From positions 1 through 51,113 of the forward strand of contig CAYFFQ010000016.1 of the NCBI GenBank assembly GCA_964342465.1: a DNA stretch of 51,113 bases, given 5' to 3'. Both the position numbers and the translations under genes were made by a program. Every line of letters starts with the position of its first letter. Position 1 is the stretch's first letter. The notes beneath the pieces were generated by a model that was given only the letters and a program-made list of their open reading frames with translations, did no database searches and had not been told where the DNA came from. Shown piece after piece: positions 49,221-51,113 of the stretch. The DNA comes from MGIIb-Q1 sp964342465 (GTDB lineage Archaea; Thermoplasmatota; Poseidoniia; Poseidoniales; Thalassarchaeaceae).

Positions 49221-50983
49221 GTGCATTCACCCTTCTGTCTGACCCGCAAACGGCGACGGCACTTCTGCCCGAGTTCACCTTGATAGTCGGTATCGTGCTA
49301 CTCATTGTCGTCCCCAACCTCGGCAAGGGAACCCTCCGACTGCCGATACCCAACACAAACATCAGAATCCCCTACCTGTTGGGTGGTGAGCGATTCTCCT
49401 TCACTTCCAGTCCACGGATTCCCGGAATCATCAGTGTCACGACTCTGTTGTTCTCGGTTGCGCTCGCCCTCTGGTCGCAGAGCAGTGACGAAGTGAACAT
49501 CTGGTGTGTGGCGGCGAGCGGTGAGGCCTTTGAATCCTGCATCGGTATGGCCGATGCGACCCTGTTGCGGATAGATGGATTCAGCCGTCTTCTTGAAGTC
49601 GTTTTCTATGGAGCACTCCTTCTATCCGCAGTGGCTACTTGGAGCCGTATTCCGGCGACCCCTCGATTCATGATACACGCTCAGGTTCTCGCCGGGAGGA
49701 GAGAGGATGAGCGAATACAGAAACTGCTCGACAATCGCCGACAGGTGGATTTCCACATACTTCTCCTGATGGTTGGACTGGGCATGTCGGTGGTCGCCCT
49801 CGCCGCTGACCTCTTCGTGCTCTTCATCGGCCTAGAGTTGGCCAGCCTCGCTTCCTATGTGTTGGTCGCCTTCATGAAGGAGAAGAGCGAGGCAAATGAA
49901 GCTGGAATGAAATACTTCATACTCGGTTCCGTCGCTTCTGCAGTCGGGTTGTATGGGATTTCTCTTCTCTATCTGTGGAATGGTAGCCTGCAAATCGCTG
50001 AACTCTCGTCAGCATGGCAGGGAATGGATGCACTCGACCCGTTGGCGGTCAGCGGAGTCGCATTCCTGATGGTCGCAATCGGCTTCAAAGTCAGCGCGGC
50101 ACCATTCCATCTAGCAGCCCCTGATGCATACAGTGGGGCGACAAGCCCCGTCGCAGGTCTGCTGGCGACCGCATCCAAGGCGATGGGTTTCATCGTTCTC
50201 TTGCGAGTTCTTGTCACCATCGCCATGCCGGAAAACGGCGAGGCGTTCTGGGTTCCTCTCGTCGGTCTGCTCGCCGCGGTGACGATGACTTGGGGTAATC
50301 TCGCCGCCCTCGGCAGTGAGAACCCGAAAAGAATGCTCGCCTACTCATCGGTCGCCCACGCTGGCTACCTCCTAGCGGCAGTCGCTGCCCTCGGCCTCAA
50401 TGAAGCGCGGGCGGGTGACCATGTCGTCTCAGAACTGATAGTTGCAGCCATGCTATTCCATTTGACAGTCCTAGTGCTCTTCAAACTCGGCTCCTTCCTA
50501 GTATTTTCGATGCTTGAGAGTGAAGGGAGAGGGTCGAAACTTGAGGACTTTCACGGCTTGGCCAAGCGGGAACCACTGCTCGCGACCGCACTTTTCATCT
50601 TCATGCTCGCTCTCGCCGGAGTTCCACCACTCGCAGGTTTTCTCTCCAAACTGTTGCTGGTCAGCGGAATCGTCGATGCTACGGTGCATAACACCATGAC
50701 CTTTGAAGATGGATTCGTGGCGGCATTGAAGTCCCTTCATTGGGTGTTTTGGCTGGCCATTCTGGTCTTCCTCAACAGCGCTCTTTCGTTGTTCTACTAC
50801 CTGAGGGTTGGCTGGGTGATGTTCTTCCACGAACCGCCTACGCGCACTAGGTTGGTCTATGCGCCGTTCCTTAGAATCACCATCATGCTCGCTCTGATTG
50901 GCACACTTGCGTTCGGAATCGGTCCACTTGCTGACCATCTGCTCGCCCTTGTGGGGAACGCTTCCACCGCTTTCTTCGGTTGA
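49217..50983 (+). CDS. nuoN: Complex I subunit N
   Basis: This is the third antiporter-like subunit, next to NuoK. Family marks are FVLFIGLELASLASYVLVAF (TM5 Glu), KVSAAPFHLAAPDAYSGATS and RMLAYSSVAHAGYLL, then GVPPLAGFLSKL. At 588 residues it is longer than most (about 480), partly from a hydrophilic loop at about 150-175 (HAQVLAGRREDERIQKLLDN). It starts at ATG 49217, overlapping the nuoM stop, and is the last gene of the complex I set. Confidence 0.95.
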   Translation: MSAFTLLSDPQTATALLPEFTLIVGIVLLIVVPNLGKGTLRLPIPNTNIRIPYLLGGERFSFTSSPRIPGIISVTTLLFSVALALWSQSSDEVNIWCVAASGEAFESCIGMADATLLRIDGFSRLLEVVFYGALLLSAVATWSRIPATPRFMIHAQVLAGRREDERIQKLLDNRRQVDFHILLLMVGLGMSVVALAADLFVLFIGLELASLASYVLVAFMKEKSEANEAGMKYFILGSVASAVGLYGISLLYLWNGSLQIAELSSAWQGMDALDPLAVSGVAFLMVAIGFKVSAAPFHLAAPDAYSGATSPVAGLLATASKAMGFIVLLRVLVTIAMPENGEAFWVPLVGLLAAVTMTWGNLAALGSENPKRMLAYSSVAHAGYLLAAVAALGLNEARAGDHVVSELIVAAMLFHLTVLVLFKLGSFLVFSMLESEGRGSKLEDFHGLAKREPLLATALFIFMLALAGVPPLAGFLSKLLLVSGIVDATVHNTMTFEDGFVAALKSLHWVFWLAILVFLNSALSLFYYLRVGWVMFFHEPPTRTRLVYAPFLRITIMLALIGTLAFGIGPLADHLLALVGNASTAFFG

Positions 50984-51046
50984 TGGTTGGCAGAACAGTA
51001 GGCATTCGCCCTTCAGCTGACTAGAAATTGATGGTAGTGAGTTCGC

Positions 51047-51105
51047 TTTTTTCTGGGTGAGGGCATCAGCACCCCCAGAAATTGCTTCAACTTGAGGTGC
51101 TGATG
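51047..51105 (+). terminator. T-run and inverted repeat after the complex I operon
   Basis: Six Ts (51047-51052) are followed by a perfect 10-base inverted repeat, CATCAGCACC (51064-51073) and GGTGCTGATG (51096-51105), with a 22-base loop. It lies about 60-120 nt after the nuoN stop. The T-run is the more likely archaeal termination signal; the inverted repeat could also belong to a downstream promoter cut off by the window edge. Confidence 0.4.
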
Positions 51106-51113
51106 ATGCAACA

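Noticed and set aside
1..51113. Prophage, insertion sequence or transferred island
   Set aside because: No transposase, integrase or terminal inverted repeats were found, and gene content is housekeeping or surface-related throughout.

Overview
The window reads as archaeal chromosome, most likely a marine Thermoplasmatota lineage of the Poseidoniales (Marine Group II) type. The archaeal markers are FtsZ, ribosomal proteins L15e and L21e, RNA polymerase subunit RpoF (Rpb4), Pus10, a DUF655 protein, archaeal phosphoglycerate kinase, an intron-bearing tRNA-Tyr and an 11-subunit complex I with a split NuoJ. The lineage assignment is inference from gene content, from the large CARDB/PKD-type surface proteins and from the moderately high GC. 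No 16S rRNA or other decisive marker is present. A run of 100 Ns at 11462-11561 marks an assembly gap inside a tandem repeat, so this is a draft contig.

Layout. 1-4.2 kb: tRNA-Tyr (minus), ftsZ (plus), an apparently orphan DNA methyltransferase (minus) and pgk (plus). 4.2-9.7 kb: HD-domain phosphohydrolase, M24 peptidase, a histone-fold protein overlapping a small Cys-containing protein, a CorA-type metal transporter, and on the minus strand a 2Fe-2S ferredoxin followed by a tiny membrane protein. 10-14.2 kb (minus): a helix-hairpin-helix/coiled-coil/zinc-ribbon protein, then the conserved archaeal set rpl21e-rpoF-DUF655-ksgA. 14.5-23.2 kb (plus): MMPL/RND exporter, DUF971 protein, pus10, a 73-residue ubiquitin-like protein, rpl15e, a PRC-barrel protein and RNase Z. 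23.3-38.7 kb (plus): five large exported or membrane-anchored proteins, including a subtilase. 38.9-51 kb (plus): nuoABCDHIJ1J2KLMN in one tight cluster, lacking nuoEFG.

The spacers of the first 21 kb are crowded with locus-specific tandem arrays (units of about 25, 48, 56, 59, 61, 63-70 and 81 bp). Each has its own unit. One is an amplification of the 3' end of the methyltransferase gene and another begins at the pus10 stop codon. In-frame amplification also occurs inside pus10 and the subtilase gene. From 21 kb on, the intergenic arrays are absent.

The items most worth a second look are the ubiquitin-like protein whose Gly-Gly is followed by two residues, the histone fold joined to an unknown C-terminal domain, the surface-protein cluster in which two members carry a zinc ribbon on the cytoplasmic side, and lineage-specific insertions in NuoH, NuoI and NuoL. 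Domain calls come from reading motifs by eye; no database search was run.
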